A stretch of DNA of 64,000 bases from Devosia sp. FJ2-5-3 (GCF_029201545.1 NZ_CP104007.1:778501-842500), one strand, 5' to 3'; shown: positions 17,179-26,637, numbered from the stretch's first letter. Program-made: numbers and translations. The notes: generated from the sequence alone by a model not told the origin.

Positions 17179-19056
17179 TCAGCGATATCCCGCCGCTTGC
17201 ATTTCGAACAGTTCGGCATAGCGTCCGGCCCTTTCGAGCAATTCTTCATGCGTGCCGGCTTCCAGAATGGCGCCATTGTCGAGCACGAGGATGCGGTCGG
17301 CCATGCGCACGGTCGAGAACCGGTGCGAGATGATCACGGCCGACTTGCCATGCGCCAAATTCTTGAAGCGCGCGAAGACTTCGGCCTCCGCCTTGGCGTC
17401 GAGCGCGGCGGTCGGCTCGTCGAGAATGATCAGTTCGGCATCGCGCATATAGGCGCGGGCGATGGCCACTTTCTGCCATTCTCCACCCGAAAGGTCGCGG
17501 CCCTGCTTGAAGAGGCGCCCCAATTGCTGGTCATAGCCCTTGGGCAGCTTTGCGATGACGCTGTCGGCAAGGCTCTGCTCGGCGGCGAGGTCGATGCGCT
17601 CTTGGTCCTCGCGTGCCTCGATGCGCCCCACCCCGATATTGTCGCGGGCGGTGAAGGAATAGCGGATGAAATCCTGGAAGATCACGCCGACATGGGCATG
17701 GATATCCCTGGGGTCCATCTCCTTGAGATCGATGCCGTCAATGGTGATGCGGCCTTCGCTGGGGTCGTAAAGCCGGGTCAGAAGCTTGGCGATCGTCGTC
17801 TTGCCCGCCCCGTTTTCCCCAACCAGGGCCAGTGTTTCGCCGGCCGCAAGGGTGAAGGAGAGGTTGCGCACCACCCAGCTTTCCGTTTCGGGATAGCGGA
17901 AACCGACATTTTCGAAGGCGATCTCCTGCCGGATCGGCGCGGGAAAGGGTCTTGGGGATGCGGGCGCCAAAACCGTCGGCTCGATCTCGAAGAAGGAAAA
18001 GAGATCGTCGAGATAGAGGGATTGCCCGGCGATCTGGGTGAAGCCGAGGAGGATGCGCTGGAAGAGCCCATTGAGGCGCAGGAACGAGCCGGAGAGGAAG
18101 GCCAGGTCGCCCAGGGTGAATTCCCCGGTAATGGTGCGCCAGACGATGTAACCATAGGCGGCGTAATAGGCGAGGCTGGCAATGCCGGCGAATACGGCGC
18201 CCCAGCTGGCGCGCAAAATGGAAATGCGCCGGTTTTCGAGAAAGATCTGCCGGGCCAGCGTGCGGAAACGGTCGATGAGATAATCACCGAGCCCAAAGAG
18301 TTTCACCTCCTTGGCCGTTTCAGCGCTGGCGCCGATATGGCGGATATATTCGATCTCGCGGCGCTCAGGGGTGCGCCAGCGGCTGAGCATATAGGCCAGC
18401 GTGTTGAACCGCGTTTCCCCCCAGATCGAGGGAATAAAGCTCAGCGGCAGCAGCAGGATCAGCCAGGGCGCGTAGAAGAAGAGGCCACCCGCCAGGGTCA
18501 GTACGGTGATGATGTCCTGCGCCTGGCCGAACATCTGGCTGAGCAGCGCATTTCGGCCGGCCGCCTGTCGCCGAGCCCGCTCCAGCCGGTCCTGATATTC
18601 GGCGCTCTCGAAATGCATGAGATCGAGCCGGGCAGCATGGGCCATGAGCTCGATGCTGACCTGGTTGGAATGGAGTTCGGAGAGGATCGAATCCACCAGT
18701 CCCGTTGCCCGCGCGATGATGTCATTGGCAAAGACCAGCGAGAATTCCAGCACCAGCAACCAGAGCACCGGGGTCAAGAGGCCCGAATTCCACCAGTCGA
18801 TAAAGTCCGGCCCCGGCGCGGCGATACCGGTCAGGCGCACCACTTCATCAACGATCAGCTTGGCTGCATAGAGCACGGCCACGGGTTGCAGCGCCGCGAT
18901 CAGTCGCAGCACCACCGTTGCGCTGGTCAGCCATCGGCTGGTGCGCCAGATCTGGGCGACGAGCCGCCCCAGATGGCGCAGATTGTCGAGGCGCTCGCGG
19001 AATGTCGGAGTCTTGTCGGGAATTGGGGGCGGGCGGCGCCCGGGCATGTCGGTCAT
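17179..19056 (-). CDS. ABC transporter, fused membrane and ATP-binding domains (exporter type)
   Basis: The 625-residue half-transporter has a membrane domain of about six helices (roughly 40-330) and a C-terminal nucleotide-binding domain (about 375-615). Its motifs are Walker A GENGAGKTT, a Q-loop FQDF, signature LSGGEWQKVAIARAY, Walker B LIILDEPTAALD and the switch SHRF. Members dimerise in the inner membrane and export lipids, peptides or drugs; the cargo cannot be told here. ATG 19056 is chosen; a TTG three codons upstream is possible. It precedes arsR by 47 bases. Confidence 0.87.
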   Translation of the reverse strand: MTDMPGRRPPPIPDKTPTFRERLDNLRHLGRLVAQIWRTSRWLTSATVVLRLIAALQPVAVLYAAKLIVDEVVRLTGIAAPGPDFIDWWNSGLLTPVLWLLVLEFSLVFANDIIARATGLVDSILSELHSNQVSIELMAHAARLDLMHFESAEYQDRLERARRQAAGRNALLSQMFGQAQDIITVLTLAGGLFFYAPWLILLLPLSFIPSIWGETRFNTLAYMLSRWRTPERREIEYIRHIGASAETAKEVKLFGLGDYLIDRFRTLARQIFLENRRISILRASWGAVFAGIASLAYYAAYGYIVWRTITGEFTLGDLAFLSGSFLRLNGLFQRILLGFTQIAGQSLYLDDLFSFFEIEPTVLAPASPRPFPAPIRQEIAFENVGFRYPETESWVVRNLSFTLAAGETLALVGENGAGKTTIAKLLTRLYDPSEGRITIDGIDLKEMDPRDIHAHVGVIFQDFIRYSFTARDNIGVGRIEAREDQERIDLAAEQSLADSVIAKLPKGYDQQLGRLFKQGRDLSGGEWQKVAIARAYMRDAELIILDEPTAALDAKAEAEVFARFKNLAHGKSAVIISHRFSTVRMADRILVLDNGAILEAGTHEELLERAGRYAELFEMQAAGYR

Positions 19057-19152
19057 GGCCACCAATGTAGTGCGGCGGGGCCAGCCGGGAAATAAGCCCG
19101 ACGCGATTTAATCGCCCGTTGCGCGACAAATTCCGTCAGCAGCACCAAAATC

Positions 19153-19845
19153 CTATCGCAGCGCCCGCAGGAAGCCGGCAAGATCGGCCGTGACATGGTG
19201 CACATGCGGGCCCGCGGCCTGGTCCAGTTCCCAGGCTTCGACCTGGTCATGGGCAAAGCCTTCCGCCGCGACGACCTGCACCGTCGCCATGCCTTGTTCG
19301 TGCGGCACGATGAGGTTTTTCTCCAGATCGTCGAACATGGCTGCGCGGGTTGGGTCGATGTCGTAGCGCGCGAAAAAGCCGTCATAGGCCTGGCGGTGCG
19401 GCTTGGGCACGAAGGTCATGGCGCGGATATCGTGCACATGCTCGAACAGATCATCGCCGCCCAGCTTTTTCAGCACATTGCGGGCGTGGCCGGTGTCGCC
19501 ATTGGTCAGGATCAGCTTGCGCCCAGGCAAATCGCGGATCGCCGCGATCAGTTCGGGATGCGGCATCACCGGCGAATAGTCGATGGCATGGACGGTGTTG
19601 AGAAAGTGGTCGGGGTCTATCCGGTGCTGTGTCATCAGCCCGTTCAGCGTGGTGCCGAAATCCCGGTAATAGTCCTTCTGCAGCCGCCGAGCTGCGTCGA
19701 ACTCGAGTTTTGTGACGTCCATCACATAATGGGTAATGCGGATATCCACCTGCGCGAAGAGGTTGCACTCTCGCGGATAGAGCGTGTTGTCGAGGTCGAA
19801 AACCCAGTCGGTGATATGATCGAGGCGCGGCGCAGAACTGTTCAT
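19153..19845 (-). CDS. HAD-family pyrimidine 5'-nucleotidase-like phosphatase
   Basis: This 230-residue HAD hydrolase has motif I DLDNTLYP with the nucleophilic Asp, motif II LTNGD, the motif III Lys in VPKPHRQAYD and motif IV MFDDLEKN. The cap segment and length fit the SDT1/pyrimidine 5'-nucleotidase group, which dephosphorylates UMP, CMP or related phosphates in the cytosol. In other Hyphomicrobiales a gene of this type commonly lies next to argB; here argB is 4 kb away. The ATG at 19845 begins MNSSAPRLDH. Confidence 0.85.
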   Translation of the reverse strand: MNSSAPRLDHITDWVFDLDNTLYPRECNLFAQVDIRITHYVMDVTKLEFDAARRLQKDYYRDFGTTLNGLMTQHRIDPDHFLNTVHAIDYSPVMPHPELIAAIRDLPGRKLILTNGDTGHARNVLKKLGGDDLFEHVHDIRAMTFVPKPHRQAYDGFFARYDIDPTRAAMFDDLEKNLIVPHEQGMATVQVVAAEGFAHDQVEAWELDQAAGPHVHHVTADLAGFLRALR

Positions 19846-19935
19846 GAGCGCAAGCTTACCAGAACCTGGAGGCGGCTTCACCCGCCAAAAAATGCAGGGC
19901 CGGTGCCCATCGACTGAAAGCGGAGGCCCCCACCT

Positions 19936-20024
19936 AACCTCCCCCTGACAGGGGGAGGGACTGGCCGATGGAGCCCCAGACATCGAAAGCCCCGATCCAC
20001 TCCTCCCCCTATCAGGGGGAGGCC
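19936..20024. repeat. Pair of CTCCCCCT/AGGGGGAG palindromic repeats
   Basis: Two palindromes, CCTCCCCCTGACAGGGGGAG and CTCCCCCTATCAGGGGGAGG, lie 64 bases apart with flanking sequences (GGCCCCCACC and GGGTGGGGG) in inverted order. They belong to the same family as the repeats near 4.5 and 10.1 kb. No gene is visible between 19846 and 20114. Confidence 0.75.
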
Positions 20025-20054
20025 GGGTGGGGGTTCTCCTACGCACAGCCCCCC

Positions 20055-20091
20055 AAAAAACAAAAACCCTCCCCCGCGTGGCGGGAGAGGG
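20055..20091 (-). terminator. Rho-independent terminator
   Basis: Read on the minus strand, CCCTCTCCCGC pairs with GCGGGGGAGGG (one mismatch) around CAC and is followed by TTTTTGTTTTTT. It lies 24 bases after the stop of the secreted-protein gene at 20115-21356. Confidence 0.87.
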
Positions 20092-20114
20092 CCAATACTT
20101 GAAACAGCGAGGTC

Positions 20115-21356
20115 TTATTCGGCCGGCTGGTTGGCCTTGACCGAGAGGCCGACGGCCGAGATCAGGCCGGCGGGGTTTGCCGCGGCGGCGCTCAGCACCA
20201 GAAGGGTCGTCGGCTTGGGCGGACGCACACCGATCTCGAAGCTCTGCGGGTCGTCGAGGAAGGCGTTGATGGCCGGGGTCACCATTTCCGTCAGCGCCGC
20301 AATGCCGAGCTGGCTCACGCTCTGCTGTGCCATCGCCTTGAGGCCTTCGACGAAGTCGGCGCGGTCAGCACCGGACTGTTCGGCGAAGAAATCGATCATC
20401 CGGCCGGCCAGCGAAGCATCGTCATAGCGCAGGCTCGACCCGGTGATGGTGATCGCCTGGAGCAGTTCCATTCCGAGCATCATCTGCTGGGCCTGTGCTG
20501 CCTCGCTTGTGGGGTCGACAGTGCTGGCCTGCATGGCGTTGATCTTGTCGATCACGGCCGGGGTCAATCCGGAGATGTCGCCCTTGAAGTCGATGGCGCC
20601 GACATCGTCGAAATCGAACAGGAACTGGTCGATCACCATATGGCCGTCGACCAGGTTCCAGCTCATGGACTGGCTGATGTTGCCGTTGATTTCGGTCAGG
20701 CCCAGCGCCTCGATCATTGCGCCCGTCTCGGGGTCTTCTTCGCCGGCGCTGGACAGATCGGCCCAGATCCCGGAGACCTCGAAAATCGAAACGATATCGG
20801 TCAGCGCGTCGTCACCGTCAAAGGTGAACTCATTGCTCGCCTCGAAGCCGGCAATCGCGAGGAAGTCGGCGCCGTCACGGGTCACGCTGAGCGGGCCAGT
20901 GGAAATGCGGCCCACACTCTGCATCAGGTCGATCGTATCCATCGCCCCTGCGGGCGGCAGGTAGATGTCCTCGGCCACGATGTCGCTCAGCGTCAGCCGG
21001 CCGACTGGTTCGTCGGAAAATTCGGTGTCGATATCGGGCACGCTGAGGCGCTCGGCTGTAAAGCCGCCATCATCGGTGTCGGTCACGCCGGAGAAGGTCA
21101 GTTGCGTATCGATCTTCATCGGATCGTCCACCCCGGCCAAGGAGAGCGTCAGCCCGTCCACGACCACGGTGTCGCCCTCGGCGGTGGCCGGGCCGAAAGT
21201 GATGTCATAGCCGCCGACCTTGTAGACCTCGGCAATGCGCTGGACGAAGGCCTGGGCGTCGAGCGCCATTGCCGGTTGCAACATGGCCAGCGTCGCCAGG
21301 CCCGAAGCCAGCATCAAGCCCTTGATCTTGGTGGTCGTCATCATGGTCTGCGTCAT
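20115..21356 (-). CDS. Exported protein of unknown function
   Basis: I do not recognise a characterised family. The 413-residue protein has a signal peptide (hydrophobic segment about 13-29, likely cut after AMA near residue 31) and no later membrane helix, so a periplasmic or envelope location is likely. The mature part is acidic and Cys-free. The first half looks beta-rich, with repeated short motifs such as VVVDGLTLSLAG, FTAERLSVPDI and VGRLTLSDIVAEDIYLP. The second half has Ala/Gln/Met-rich helices. The pattern recalls proteins that score gene-like layered beta segments, but no function should be assigned. It is a single gene with its own terminator. Confidence 0.75.
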   Translation of the reverse strand: MTQTMMTTTKIKGLMLASGLATLAMLQPAMALDAQAFVQRIAEVYKVGGYDITFGPATAEGDTVVVDGLTLSLAGVDDPMKIDTQLTFSGVTDTDDGGFTAERLSVPDIDTEFSDEPVGRLTLSDIVAEDIYLPPAGAMDTIDLMQSVGRISTGPLSVTRDGADFLAIAGFEASNEFTFDGDDALTDIVSIFEVSGIWADLSSAGEEDPETGAMIEALGLTEINGNISQSMSWNLVDGHMVIDQFLFDFDDVGAIDFKGDISGLTPAVIDKINAMQASTVDPTSEAAQAQQMMLGMELLQAITITGSSLRYDDASLAGRMIDFFAEQSGADRADFVEGLKAMAQQSVSQLGIAALTEMVTPAINAFLDDPQSFEIGVRPPKPTTLLVLSAAAANPAGLISAVGLSVKANQPAE

Positions 21357-21516
21357 CCCGATATCGTGCTTATGCGCCTATCGAAACAGGCGCACATGTC
21401 CCTTTTGTGTTGCCCCGTGAGGGCCCGATTGCAAGTGCTAAGCAGCCGTCACAGGAAGTGCGGCCATAAGCGGTAAGTGAAATGCTAAAGTCGAACCCCG
21501 TTTGCGGGGTATTGGT

Positions 21517-23034
21517 TCAATTCGCCTGCAGAAATTGCCTGTAGACGGGATTTTCGGTTTCGTCCCAATAGGGAAAGCCGATGGCTTCGATATGCGCGAA
21601 AAGGTCGGCGCGGGTCTCGGGCGGCACCTCGACGCCGACCAGCACGCGACCGTAATCGGCACCGTGATTGCGATAGTGGAAGAGCGAGATATTCCACCCA
21701 TCGTTGAGGCCCTCGAGGAATTTCAGGAGCGCGCCGGGCCGTTCGGGGAACTGGAAGCGGAAGATCATCTCGTGGTCGAGCCCGGCGACGCGCCCGCCCA
21801 CCATATGCCGGACATGGAGCTTGGCGACCTCGTTATCGGTGAGATCGGTCACCTTGAGCCCATTGGCAGTCAGATGCTCGACGATCTCCTGCTTTTCCCT
21901 TTCGCCATTCGCCAGCTTGATGCCGACAAAGATATGCGCCTCGCTGCCCGCAGCATATCGATAGTTGAACTCGGTGATGGCGCGCCGCCCCAGAAGGCGG
22001 ATGAAAGCGCGATAGCTGCCCGGCCTTTCCGGAATGGTGACCCCGAGCAGCGCCTCGGCTCGCTCGCCGATCTCGGCGCGTTCGGCGACATAGCGCAGGC
22101 GGTCGAAATTGACATTGGCGCCCGAATTGATGGCGATGAGCGCGCCCTCCGGCGCCGCGCCGGTCTCGATCTCGCGCCGCAATCCCGCCAGCGCCAGAGC
22201 CCCCGCCGGCTCGGCAATGGCACGCATGTCGTCAAATATATCCTTGATGGCGGCGCAGATTTCGTCGGCCGAAACGGTGACGATATCGTCGAGCAAATCG
22301 CGGCAGAGCCGGAACGTCTCGTTGCCCACTTGGCGCACCGCGACGCCATCGGCAAAGAGCCCCACCTGATCCAGCGCCACGGGGTGCCCCGCTGCAATCG
22401 CCGCCTTCATGCTCGCCGCTTCCTCCGGCTCGACGCCGATGACGCGGATTTCGGGCCGCAGGAATTTGACGAAGCTGGCGATCCCGGCCGCCAGCCCACC
22501 CCCGCCGATGGGCACATAGATGGCCCCGATCGGCCCCGGATGCTGGCGCACCAGCTCGAGCCCGATCGTGCCCTGGCCGGCAATGACGTCGGGATCGTCG
22601 AACGGGTGCACGAACACATAGCCGTGCCGCTCGGCCAGCCCCTCGGCATGGACGCGGGCGGCGTCGAAGCCGTCGCCGAACAGTACGACTTCCCCGCCCA
22701 GCTGGCGCACCGAGGAAACCTTGATATCCGGCGTCGTGGTTGGCATGACGATGACAGCGCGAATGCCCGCCCGGCTCGCCGACAACGCCACGCCCTGCGC
22801 ATGGTTTCCGGCCGAGGCGCAGATGACGCCGCGCGCCCGCTCCTCGGCGGTGAGATGGGCGATGCGGTTATGGGCGCCGCGGATCTTGAAGGAGAACACC
22901 GGCTGTTCGTCCTCGCGCTTGAGCAGGATAGTCTGCCCCAGACGCTCGGAGAGGCGCTTCATCTTCTCGAGCGGGGTCTGCTCGGCCACTTCATAGACGG
23001 ACGAGGAGAGAATCTTGCGGACATAATCGTGCAT
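21517..23034 (-). CDS. ilvA: Threonine ammonia-lyase (biosynthetic, two ACT-like domains)
   Basis: The enzyme deaminates threonine to 2-oxobutyrate, the first committed step to isoleucine. The 505-residue product has a PLP domain (about 1-320) with the cofactor Lys K50 in SFKIRGA, the SAGNHAQG substrate loop and the GGGGLAAG phosphate loop. Two ACT-like regulatory segments follow (about 325-410 and 420-500). The long form is normally feedback-inhibited by isoleucine. The start ATG 23034 gives MHDYVRKIL. It lies 62 bases downstream of the TauE-like permease gene on the same strand. Confidence 0.94.
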   Translation of the reverse strand: MHDYVRKILSSSVYEVAEQTPLEKMKRLSERLGQTILLKREDEQPVFSFKIRGAHNRIAHLTAEERARGVICASAGNHAQGVALSASRAGIRAVIVMPTTTPDIKVSSVRQLGGEVVLFGDGFDAARVHAEGLAERHGYVFVHPFDDPDVIAGQGTIGLELVRQHPGPIGAIYVPIGGGGLAAGIASFVKFLRPEIRVIGVEPEEAASMKAAIAAGHPVALDQVGLFADGVAVRQVGNETFRLCRDLLDDIVTVSADEICAAIKDIFDDMRAIAEPAGALALAGLRREIETGAAPEGALIAINSGANVNFDRLRYVAERAEIGERAEALLGVTIPERPGSYRAFIRLLGRRAITEFNYRYAAGSEAHIFVGIKLANGEREKQEIVEHLTANGLKVTDLTDNEVAKLHVRHMVGGRVAGLDHEMIFRFQFPERPGALLKFLEGLNDGWNISLFHYRNHGADYGRVLVGVEVPPETRADLFAHIEAIGFPYWDETENPVYRQFLQAN

Positions 23035-23096
23035 GGCGGGCTCCGGATCGGCAGTGGGGACAAAGGCCTGCCGTCGGCAAAAGTCAACACCAGGGC

Positions 23097-23888
23097 TTAC
23101 GCGCTGAGCAATTGCCAGGTCTGATAACCGGCCAGGCACAGCACCAGCGTGCCGACCAGCAGCATCAGTTTTTGCGCCGGGATGATCCGCACCACGAACC
23201 CGGCCAGCGGCGCTGCCAGCACGCCGCCCACCACCAGCCCGCCCACCGACCAGGCATGGTCGGCAAGGCCCTCCGCATCCTGCCAATGGCCGGTCAGCAG
23301 CGCGACGACGAAAGCCGCCGAAACGGCAGTGGTGACGAAGAATTCGACGCAATTGACCGTGCCGACGACATAGCGCGGCGCCGCGCCGCCCCCGATCAGG
23401 CTCGAGGTGACGATCGGTCCCCAGCCGCCGCCGCCTGCGGCGTCGACAAAGCCGCCGACCACGCCCAGGGGCATAACCACACGCTTGCGCGGCTCCTTGT
23501 AGGCCGGGCGCACGCGCAGGGCGCGGTAGAGGATGTAGACGCCGAGCAGGGCGAGATAGGTCGTCACCCAGGGGCGCAGCACCGCGCCGTCGATCGAGGT
23601 CAGCACATAGGCGCCCAGCACGCCCCCGATCACACCGGCCGGGGCCAGTCGCCAGAACAGGCGCCAATTGACGTTTTTGTGGGTCACATGGCTCGTGGCC
23701 GAAGCGGCCGTGGTGAACATTTCGGCGGCATGGACGCTGGCCGAGGCTGCGGCCGGCGACACGCCGAAGGCCAGCAGCATGGTGGAACTGACCACGCCAT
23801 AGGCCATGCCCAGCGCGCCATCAACGATCTGGGCCAGGAAGCCCACCATCGCGAAAATCAGGAATTCTTCCGGCAAATCGCCCCCCAA
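23097..23888 (-). CDS. TauE/SafE-family (TSUP) membrane permease
   Basis: This 263-residue protein has about eight hydrophobic helices. It shows the family features GFLAQIVDGALGMAYG near residue 16 and the internal repeat GGFVDAAGGGGWGPIVTS near residue 150. TSUP proteins move sulfite, sulfonates or other organosulfur anions, or short organic acids, across the inner membrane. No sulfur gene is adjacent, so the substrate stays open. No ATG is available: TTG 23888 gives the longest form, while TTG 23876 has a GGGGGG ribosome site 4-5 bases upstream and may be the true start. Confidence 0.85.
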   Translation of the reverse strand: MGGDLPEEFLIFAMVGFLAQIVDGALGMAYGVVSSTMLLAFGVSPAAASASVHAAEMFTTAASATSHVTHKNVNWRLFWRLAPAGVIGGVLGAYVLTSIDGAVLRPWVTTYLALLGVYILYRALRVRPAYKEPRKRVVMPLGVVGGFVDAAGGGGWGPIVTSSLIGGGAAPRYVVGTVNCVEFFVTTAVSAAFVVALLTGHWQDAEGLADHAWSVGGLVVGGVLAAPLAGFVVRIIPAQKLMLLVGTLVLCLAGYQTWQLLSA

Positions 23889-23982
23889 CCTGTCCGGGCT
23901 GCAGTGGCGTCCCGTGCTGGGGGAACGTGCGTGCCCCCAGCCAGTTGCAGTTCTAGGGCCGCAGCGGCGGCCAGGAAATGGA

Positions 23983-24882
23983 TCAGCGCACGATCAGCGT
24001 GCCGGCGCCGAATTCGGTGAACAGTTCCACCAGCACCACATGCGGCTGCTTGCCATTGAGGATCACCACGCCCTCGACGCCGTTTTCGAGCGCCTCGAGG
24101 CAGGTTTCCACCTTGGGAATCATGCCGCCCGAAATGGTGCCATCGGCGATCAGCGCCTTGGCGTCGCGCACCGTCAGCTCGGGGATCAGCTTCTTGTTGG
24201 CGTCGAGCACGCCGTCGACGTCGGTCAGGAACAGGAGGCGCTTGGCGCCGAGCGATCCGGCAATGGCGCCGGCAAAGGTATCGGCGTTGATATTGTAGGT
24301 GGCGCCGTCACGGCCCGGGGCGACCGGAGCGATGACCGGGATCATTTCGGAACGGGCCAGGGTGTCGAGCAGGGTGCGGTCGACTTCGACCGGCTCGCCA
24401 ACAAACCCGAGATCGAGCACGCGCTCGATATTGGAGCCGGGGTCCTTGACGGTCTTTTCCGCCTTTTTCGCAAAGACCATGTTGCCGTCCTTGCCGCAGA
24501 GGCCGATGGCCCATTCGCCTTCGGCATTGATCAGCGCGACGATTTCCTTGTTGATCGAGCCGGCCAGAACCATCTCGACGATTTCCATGGTCCGGGCATC
24601 GGTGACGCGCAGCCCGCCCTCGAATTTGGACTCGATGCCGAGGTTCTTCAGCATGGAGGCGATCTGGGGGCCACCACCATGGACCACGATCGGATTGACG
24701 CGGGATTGTTTAAGCAGCGCGATATCGCGGGCAAAGGCGCGGCCGAGCTCGATATTGCCCATGGCGTGGCCGCCATATTTGACGACGACAGTCTTGCCCT
24801 CATAGCGCTGCATATAGGGCAGGGCCTGGGCGAGGATACCGGCGTCGTGGCTGAACCGATCGGTGGAGGCTTGGTCGGACAT
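23983..24882 (-). CDS. argB: Acetylglutamate kinase
   Basis: ArgB phosphorylates N-acetylglutamate, the second step of arginine synthesis, in the cytosol. The 299-residue protein shows [10 protein letters not shown] for ATP phosphate binding and VHGGGPQI for the substrate. It also has [22 protein letters not shown] and [15 protein letters not shown], all typical of the arginine-sensitive hexameric class with an N-terminal helix. It is divergent from the ECF sigma factor gene. Its usual Hyphomicrobiales neighbour engB lies 3.8 kb away here. Confidence 0.95.
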   Translation of the reverse strand: MSDQASTDRFSHDAGILAQALPYMQRYEGKTVVVKYGGHAMGNIELGRAFARDIALLKQSRVNPIVVHGGGPQIASMLKNLGIESKFEGGLRVTDARTMEIVEMVLAGSINKEIVALINAEGEWAIGLCGKDGNMVFAKKAEKTVKDPGSNIERVLDLGFVGEPVEVDRTLLDTLARSEMIPVIAPVAPGRDGATYNINADTFAGAIAGSLGAKRLLFLTDVDGVLDANKKLIPELTVRDAKALIADGTISGGMIPKVETCLEALENGVEGVVILNGKQPHVVLVELFTEFGAGTLIVR

Positions 24883-25063
24883 GGGTAGGCGTTTCCCTGG
24901 CTAGGCCTGCAGTCGGGCAATGGGTCTAGTCTATTTGCTCTTCGGTTTAAATCGGCAAGCCCGACAAAATCATGTCGGATGATCCGATTGTCCCCCGATT
25001 GCGTATTCTCTCCCAAACCGCACACGCCCGCATTATTGTGTGGGCCTCGGAGGCTTGCCGAAT

Positions 25064-25615
25064 ATGACCATGCAACCGGCTGCTCGGGAAGTGGCAGATT
25101 TGATTGCACGCTGCGCCCTGCGCGACAGGGACGCCTTCCGCCACCTCTATGACCGCACCAGCGCGAAACTTTTCGGCGTCGTGCTGCGTATCTTGCGGGA
25201 CAGGGGGGAGGCCGAAGAGGCCGTTCAGGAAGTCTATGTCAAGATTTGGCAGCGGGCCGGTCAGTATATGCCCGGCCAGACGAGCCCGATCAGCTGGCTG
25301 GTGGCGGTCGCGCGCAATCACGCGCTCGACATGCTGCGGGCCCGCCGGCCCGCGACGGACGATATTGATCAGGTCCTCGATCTGGCGGACGATATGCCCA
25401 CGCCTGATCGGGTCGCCGAAACGAATGAAGATGGGCAGCGGATCACGAAATGCCTCGCCACGCTCGATCCTGAACGAGCCGAGGCGGTGCGGGGCGCCTA
25501 TCTCGATGGCTTCAGCTACGAGGAGCTGGCGCAGCGCTATGCGGTGCCGCTCAATACGATGCGAACATGGCTGCGCCGCAGCCTTTTAAAACTGCGAGAG
25601 TGTTTGACGGCATGA
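25064..25615 (+). CDS. ECF-type RNA polymerase sigma factor
   Basis: The 183-residue sigma-70 family protein has only regions 2 and 4. Region 2 (about 20-90) contains LYDRTSAKLFGVVLRIL, then AEEAVQEVYVKIWQRA and WLVAVARNHALDMLRARR. Region 4 (about 125-180) has YLDGFSYEELAQRYAVPLNT and MRTWLRRSLLKLRECL. GGAGG 10 bases before ATG 25064 fixes the start. The TGA overlaps the ATG of the anti-sigma factor gene. The target regulon likely includes the operon itself and the downstream fasciclin gene, by context. Confidence 0.92.
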   Translation: MTMQPAAREVADLIARCALRDRDAFRHLYDRTSAKLFGVVLRILRDRGEAEEAVQEVYVKIWQRAGQYMPGQTSPISWLVAVARNHALDMLRARRPATDDIDQVLDLADDMPTPDRVAETNEDGQRITKCLATLDPERAEAVRGAYLDGFSYEELAQRYAVPLNTMRTWLRRSLLKLRECLTA

Positions 25616-26316
25616 GCACGGGTTCACAAGACAGCAAAGGGCAGGGCGGCTCCCCGCTCGTGGCCGAATATGTGCTCGGTCTGCTCGACAGTGCCGAACA
25701 TCTGCGCGTTGAGAAGCTCATCGCCGATAGTCCGGCGCTGCAGAAGGAGCGCGATTTCTGGAGCGCCCGCTTTGCCGCGCTCGATAGCGAATTTTCCGAA
25801 GTGACCCCGCCGGCACGCACCTGGCAGAGCATCGAGATGCGTCTTTTCCCCACGCCCGTCCGCGCATCGTGGTGGGATAGTCTTGCGCTCTGGCGCGGCA
25901 TCACCGCCGGGGCACTTGCCATTGCGGTGGCTGCTGTGGGCTTCTCGCTGGTGCAGCCTGCCCCCGATTCTGCCGCACTCACCACCCAATTGGTCGCCGC
26001 CCTGCGCGCCGAGGGGAGCGATGTGCAGTTCGTCGCGCTCTATGACGGCTCGGGGGCTGTCCGGCTGACCGCGCTTTCCGGCTCCGAAATCCCCGACCGC
26101 GACTACGAACTCTGGGCCATCCAGGGCGGTGGCGCGCCGGTTTCCATGGGTATCGTCCCGGTCAACGCCCGCAGCGTCGTGGAACTCAGTCCCGCGATCC
26201 AGGCCGGCTGGGGCGAAGGCTCGGTCCTCGCCATCACCCTCGAACCCAAGGGCGGCGCCCCCAATGGCATCGCAACCGGCCCCATCGTCGCCCAGGGCGC
26301 CGTCACCCGGATCTAA
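25612..26316 (+). CDS. Anti-sigma factor, RskA-like, single membrane helix
   Basis: This 234-residue membrane-bound anti-sigma factor has an N-terminal cytoplasmic part (about 1-90) with LVAEYVLGLLDSAEHLRVE, a zinc-less anti-sigma fold typical of RskA. A membrane helix lies at about 98-117, and a periplasmic RskA C-terminal domain follows (about 120-230; YELWAIQGGGAPVSMGIVP and ILALTLEPKGG-like end). It should hold the ECF factor at the membrane until regulated proteolysis. The start overlaps the sigma stop (ATGA), so the pair is made in a set ratio. Confidence 0.9.
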   Translation: MSTGSQDSKGQGGSPLVAEYVLGLLDSAEHLRVEKLIADSPALQKERDFWSARFAALDSEFSEVTPPARTWQSIEMRLFPTPVRASWWDSLALWRGITAGALAIAVAAVGFSLVQPAPDSAALTTQLVAALRAEGSDVQFVALYDGSGAVRLTALSGSEIPDRDYELWAIQGGGAPVSMGIVPVNARSVVELSPAIQAGWGEGSVLAITLEPKGGAPNGIATGPIVAQGAVTRI

Positions 26317-26396
26317 CGGGGCAGGGGCTTACGCAATGCCCCTCCCCAAGCGCAATGCCCACCCTCCCTTGAGAGGGATTCGACCAGGACGAAGGC

Positions 26397-26421
26397 AAAA
26401 ATGCTCCAGCGGAGCAATTTT
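26397..26421. terminator. Possible terminator after the sigma/anti-sigma operon
   Basis: TGCTCC-AGC-GGAGCA is flanked by AAAA on the left and ATTTT on the right. The stem is short (6 bp), so the call is tentative. The rest of 26317-26557 carries low-complexity GC-rich sequence and an A-rich tract with no gene. Confidence 0.4.
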
Positions 26422-26557
26422 AGGCGAGAAGGCCGTGAGAGCTCGGCTCGAACGGCGGAGCAAAGCTAGGCCGTCAGACCGTCGCGGCGCTGGAGGGGGG
26501 CCCACACCCTCAACGCGCCCCAAAACGTCCCCCAAAAACAAAAAAAGCAAAAAATCC

Positions 26558-26586
26558 TGAAACTCTTTTTTCGGCGCTCCCGTAAC
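26558..26586 (+). promoter_or_regulatory. Candidate ECF-type promoter of the fasciclin gene
   Basis: TGAAAC (26558-26563), 17 bases, then CGTAAC (26581-26586) lies 52 bases before the fasciclin ATG. An AAC -35 motif and a CGT-containing -10 are typical of ECF promoters. I saw no clear second copy before the sigma gene, so this is inference from spacing and context. Confidence 0.35.
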
Positions 26587-26637
26587 TCCCCTTGTCCCGA
26601 TCACACGGGAGAAAAATTCAACAGGAAAGACCTCGCC

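Noticed and set aside
17197-19095. Long open frame on the plus strand (about 630 codons)
   Set aside because: It lies wholly opposite the ABC exporter gene, has no recognisable motif and the composition of an antisense GC-rich frame.
24961-24978. CCGACA-N6-TGTCGG palindrome in the argB-sigma gap
   Set aside because: A short palindrome with no matching regulator or second copy seen; could be chance in GC-rich DNA.
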